This document shows positions 59,581-64,000 of a stretch of DNA of 64,000 bases, in pieces. A program made the translations under genes and the position numbers. Origin of the DNA: Calonectria ilicicola (taxonomy: Eukaryota; Ascomycota; Sordariomycetes; Hypocreales; Nectriaceae); assembly GCA_020809705.1 (NCBI GenBank), contig CP085827.1, positions 6,696,001 through 6,760,000 on the forward strand, given 5' to 3'. The notes beneath the pieces are model-generated. The model was not told the origin of the DNA. It saw only the letters and a program-made list of their open reading frames with translations, and ran no database searches. The stretch's first letter is position 1; the number at the start of each line of letters is the position of its first letter.

Positions 59581-62103
59581 AATGTGTGATTATTTTTTGG
59601 AAACTCAATGGATAATTGTGGAAGAAATGTATGACCAGGCTCGTAACGTCTACTTAGGCTGGACTGTCTCACGCGAACACTGGGAATTTATGGGCCATTG
59701 TTAGAATATCATCATTACTTCATCCCCAAGCTATCAACCATCTCTCCTTACTGTTACCCGGGACCAACCCGCCTCGCCCACGAGAATGCACACGACGGAC
59801 ACGACGGAACGGAATCATGGCATGAGATGAAGACAAAACCAGGAAATCGGATGCAACATTCGTTCCTAAGATTCATTCCGGCTCTATAATCCCGACGAAT
59901 CAAGCCCAAATCACTCGTCCCACAGCGGGCCCGCATAGTGGCAGGGGTGGCATCCGCGAGATAAGCTAGCGTGGATGTGTCCGGATAAACCGGGTACGTG
60001 TTAGCGATGGACCAGATCAGCCTACCCAACTCGGAGGTCTCATGACAAAAGCACTTCCACCAAATTCTGACTATGCGCCTCTTTCATGGATCAAACCAAG
60101 AACTCATTATTTCCCAATTGGCCCGAGTCATCGCGATCGCCACTACCAAAAGCGATCATGGCAATCACAGCTAGTCGTATGAAAAAGCCCTGTCCTGCCC
60201 CAATGAGCCTCCAAAGAATGGCGCATTCAAATTCCTTAGGGGTTACTGCCGCAAAGGGCACAACTCAGCTTCCAATATAAACCAGCTGTCTTCAATCTAT
60301 CCATATCACTAATTGAACCATTACTATATAAAGCTGCCTATTTTTGTTATCCCCTCTGTTGCTCAGGCCCGGCATGCCTAGTCCGTTGTTGATCCAAAAG
60401 TTCGGTGGCTAAATGTAATGTGAGAAGAAAGATAATTGTTCTTGTCTGCCTTGGATCCCGTGGTGGCCTCACAAAGGCCGCCACAGACTTAGACCTTTGT
60501 GATCTAACGGATGTCCATTCTTGCATCATTTGTGAAAATGCTAATAATAAATAAACCTTCCGGCCGATTGATTGTGCCGAGTATGTGAACCTCATTACCC
60601 TATAGAAATGTGCAGATTAAATCATTACCCGAAGATGGCTTGTTGCAGAGGCTCAATTACCAAATTACTAGACCGAAGTGGGAATAAGCCCTGGATCTCC
60701 CTGCTCTGGTCTGAGAAGACGTAATTAAAAAGTAATATAAAAAATAACCTGTAAAATGATTTGGTTTTATCTTTAAAAAAAAATAGTAGAAATCAGATCC
60801 ATTTCATCAATGGCACAAGTGAACAATTATTCCACGTGAGTGAGAGACTAGAGTCGACCAGTGGTACACATTATGACGATGGTAACGCAATCGAAGGAAG
60901 AAAGTAACTAGGCGGCATTTTCCCCCTTCTTTTGTCTCAGGGTATCCAAGCTATGTCTTATAGTTGTCAATTGGTTGACTGTAATTTATATATCGACCTA
61001 TTTTCATTCACTGGCTAGCCGTTTTACATGCCTCACAATGCCCATTGCGATGTCACACATAGCTTGAAATAGAGTGCAATGCAACAAACTGGAACACGTA
61101 GTATTCTGTTAAAAATCAATCTTGCCTTGTATACTCTGGGTGCAACTGTGCAGAAAAAGAAGCCATATTAGAGTTGATTGGTGTAGGAGAAAGACCAGTG
61201 GCTCGTTCCTCCACGCTTTTTAACGAGCGCCGGAGGGTCTTCATTTTTATCCCGTCGGGGGGGATAGGTTCTTTGGCGATATTATTGGTGGGATTACGGC
61301 GGGGCTTTACGATTGGGCTACTACCCATGCCGACTGGCACCAGGGGTTTTGGCTACCTTAAAGTAAGTCTATTATTACCCCGGCAAGATTAAGGAAGGTA
61401 GCATAGTTTTTCCCTCGGTCTCTATGCTCAAATTGGCAAGTAACGAACGATATGCAGACATGCATTTTGTGGGCAGAGATATGGACCAATACAGGAATAC
61501 GGAAATGTGTAGCCGGTATTTAACTGCCGAATGTGGCAGGTGCCGCGATCGGACGAAAATCAAGCTTGTCATGCAGGATCCGCCTTAAAACTAAGCGAAA
61601 AAGCGATTAAAAAAATGGATCGATTTGCTGCAAGAATTCCATCCTGAGACACTGGGACCGTCTTGGCATTAACGATAACAGCAAAAGTCCTTTACACTCC
61701 GAGGACCTCGTACTTTTGACCACTCATGTTATTTGGGATGGAGTAATAACAGCGGTTCGCTTGCATGTACCCATATGAACGAGGCAGGTCATTCTCGGGA
61801 CCTACAAACTAGGTCCCGCAAAGACAGTTTGCTACTGTATTCTCTATCATACATGTGATTTTTGAGTAGTTTTTTCTCGATAGAACATTTCAAAAAGTTC
61901 CGGCCATTCATTCACTATAATCTCATTTAGGAAGGTTATCTTGAATATAGAGGACCGTTCAATACAATCATCTCTCCAAGAAACCAACTATAAAACCACT
62001 GTCAGGGCTTCCATATAGGATTATTGAACATCACTCCTCAAGATTCTTCTGTTTACATCATTCAATATCGAATCCTTCTACAGGCACTTGTCCGTCTGAA
62101 AAC
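59581..62103. other. Intergenic region with FMO and metalloprotease promoters
   Basis: No supported gene in about 2.5 kb. At the left, tandem CGGAACGGAA (59805-59814) and TTCCG (59876) form the FMO upstream region. Overlapping open frames at 61116-61392 have no motif. A TATAAAA box at 61988-61994 lies about 110 bp before the metalloprotease ATG. Confidence 0.5.
61988..61994 (+). promoter_or_regulatory. TATA box of the metalloprotease gene
   Basis: TATAAAA about 110 bp upstream of the start at 62104, followed by a pyrimidine-rich leader. Confidence 0.5.
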
Positions 62104-63057
62104 ATGTTGTTCAAGTTTTCCATGTTTACTGGCCTCCTGGCAGCATCCAGCGCAGTTGCCCGACGTACTTGCGGAACTCCGGCCCCTACAGAGGAGCAGA
62201 ATGTAGTCGCTGAATCTTTCATGGCCAGCGAGGCAGATGCTCGTCTCGCTGGAAATCTCACAAAGAGAGCGGGTCCGATCTCTGTCAATGTATACTGGCA
62301 TGTGCTTGCAACATCGAACTCCGTTAGTGGAGGTTATCTTACTCAGGCTACCCTCAACTCACAGCTGAGTGTCCTGAACAAGGCCTATGCTCCCCATGAC
62401 ATCTCATTTGTCCAGGCTGGTGCGGATTGGACCATCAACTCTAACTACGCGAACGACCGTTCTGAGCTCACCATGAAGCGAGCGCTCCGCAAGGGTACTT
62501 ACGCAGACCTCAACGTCTACTTCATGCCAGGAACTCAGTATCTTGGTTACGCCTACTTCCCTACCACTTTCACCACAGGATCCAGCACCTTCTACTATGA
62601 TGGTGTTGTCATTCGCTCCAGCACGGTACCCGGAGGTAGTGAAACTGGATACAACCTTGGACACACCGCTACTCACGAAATTGGCCACTGGCTTGGTTGT
62701 AAGTTGTTTCCCAGACCCTCAACTTCACATATTGAAATCCAATACTTACGATGTTTAAAGTATACCACACCTTTGAAGGCTATACTTGCGGTGGAAACGG
62801 AGACTATGTTGACGATACTCCAGCCGAGGCTGAGGAGGCATATGGGTGTGAAATCGGCCGTGATACCTGCCCTAACATCGCAGGAGATGACCCTGTTACC
62901 AACTACATGGACTATTCCGACGAGTAAGTGGATACATCAAACTGCAACAAATGTATAGACTGACCAAAATCATAGCGATTGCTTCACTGGCTTTACCACT
63001 GGACAGCAGACCCGTATGTACAGCTACTGGGATACTTATCGTGCCAGCTACCAGTAA
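62104..63057 (+). CDS. Secreted zinc metalloprotease, M43 (pappalysin-like)
   Basis: Three exons, 62104-62698, 62761-62923 and 62976-63057, give 279 residues. A signal peptide (about 1-18) and a propeptide ending at a KR site (54-55) precede the catalytic domain. The zinc motif [11 protein letters not shown] spans residues 191-201 and is split by intron 1. The downstream Met-turn region is NYMDYSDDDCF, with paired cysteines in YTCGGNGD and RDTCPNIAG, as in fungal extracellular M43 proteases. It probably degrades host or environmental protein. All splice phases are consistent; intron 1 has a CTTAC-type branch site. Confidence 0.95.
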
Positions 63058-64000
63058 TTCTTTGATGGGGGTTTCGGGCAAATAGTGTTGTCAATGGTCG
63101 GATCAAATTAGTAAAGCGAGAGTCCTACTTGCTTACACAAACGCTTGCGCCGAGTTCCTAAGTCCAGTTTAAGAGGATGGGTTGTTTGATTTCTAGTAAA
63201 TAACTAAGAGAGAGATAGTACAAAAAAGTCATTCAGCTGAGACGTATCTGTGTACTCGTGGGTGTCTCCAACTAGTAAAATACGCCTTTTATAAGTAAGA
63301 TGTTTTACTATGCCTCAAACATCATCAACCCTTGTCTCAGTGTGTACTTTCATCAAAGTTATGCCTTTTGTTTTTTTCTTTTTGTCCTATCGCTCAATTC
63401 TACTCATGATATTTGATTTAGGCTTAGCGACGTTGTTGACAATGCGCATGTAGTCTTCGGGAGCAAAAGTTTCGGCCGGTCTATCAAACCTGCCCTGTGC
63501 TGGAATCGAACCAGTGATCTTATCATGTCGTGGTATGGCTACACTGAGCCAACGGGACTTGCTGGCTTCCCTAGGGTAACATAATCTCATCTTCACAGTG
63601 GAGAGTTCAGGGAATCCTGCCGCTCTTTTCTCCCTGGTTTGAGAGTCGTTTTGACTTATTTATCCCAATGATAAAGATATCATGGTCCACGCATAGGATT
63701 TTCTGGCATCTCCTTCTTGGCCTAATTCGACTTTTTACAGGCTTACCCCTGAACGCGGACCCCGTCAATAGTCTCTCAATAGTCGCTCAATAATTTCATT
63801 TCCATGCACGGTAAAAGTGGGTTACTTGCTTATTAACTCGAATGAGCGACACCCAGAACGCCGCAGACTGAAGCGGGGCGGCTGTATAACCAATTGCCAC
63901 GCACACGCCACTTTGTTACTGTACCTGAACTGGTTCTATCGATTTGTAACGTGCATTGGCGAGTCCACGTCAATGATCACTTGAGTATTTTACATTTCCG
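63058..64000. other. 3' flanking region
   Basis: Apart from the tRNA-like sequence at 63491-63558, nothing is supported up to the window end. Confidence 0.45.
63491..63558 (-). tRNA. tRNA-like sequence (relic or SINE head)
   Basis: On the minus strand a perfect B box, GGTTCGATTCC (63512-63502), and a good A box, TGGCTCAGTGT (63551-63541), are present. A 4-bp T stem (CTGG/CCAG), a GGCT/AGCC D stem and a 7-bp acceptor with one mismatch (GTCCCGT with ACAGGGC) can be drawn, followed by A. The span of 68 nt is short, and no regular anticodon stem can be folded, so amino-acid identity is not assigned. Probably a tRNA pseudogene or a tRNA-derived element. Confidence 0.35.

Noticed and set aside
61116..61392. 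Overlapping plus and minus open frames of 72-74 codons
   Set aside because: Neither has a recognisable domain, and each is the shadow of the other.
1..64000. CRISPR arrays, bacterial operons, prophage
   Set aside because: Spliceosomal introns and fungal protein families throughout show a eukaryotic nuclear sequence; no regularly spaced direct-repeat array was seen.

Overview
The window is nuclear DNA of a filamentous ascomycete, possibly a leotiomycete, although that rank is a guess. The evidence is many short introns of about 46-115 bp with GTRNGT donors and CTGAC or CTAAC branch sites, two Zn2Cys6 regulators, a myosin-like/cytochrome-b5/chitin synthase fusion, and gene islands separated by AT-rich, transition-mutated stretches that look like the product of repeat-induced point mutation. 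All exon structures below were spliced by eye from the sequence.

Layout. At 0-4.6 kb there is a short-chain dehydrogenase (SDR), then a microsomal-type cytochrome b5 reductase facing a tail-anchored cytochrome b5. About 5.6 kb of gene-poor sequence follows. At 10-23 kb lie a secreted sequon-repeat protein, a secreted protein of unknown function, two aldo-keto reductases, a Zn2Cys6 regulator, an SDR and a bZIP-like regulator. A family of small mobile elements starts at 23.4 kb. At 28.5-33.7 kb is a class VI-like chitin synthase. At 33.7-40.8 kb is a second gene-poor stretch with more element copies and one small secreted protein. An F-box protein sits at 41-42 kb. The window ends with a secreted M43-type metalloprotease and a tRNA-like sequence.

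The segment from 42.7 to 59.6 kb looks like one catabolic cluster. It holds a Zn2Cys6 regulator, an APC-family permease, a flavocytochrome b2-type 2-hydroxyacid dehydrogenase, a salicylate-hydroxylase-type FAD monooxygenase, an SDR, a thiamine-diphosphate 2-oxoacid decarboxylase-like enzyme and a flavin-containing monooxygenase. Two gene pairs share divergent promoters. CGGAA/TTCCG sites recur, often in tandem, upstream of nearly every member. The enzyme set suggests uptake of an aromatic 2-hydroxy acid (mandelate-like), oxidation, decarboxylation and ring hydroxylation; this pathway is inference.

The most unusual object is a roughly 580-600 bp mobile element present in six copies or fragments. 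Two copies are bounded by perfect 14-bp and 16-bp direct repeats that behave as target-site duplications. Each copy carries, intact or decayed, a small reading frame I do not recognise, and the copies occur as inverted pairs. One pair sits inside the catabolic cluster.
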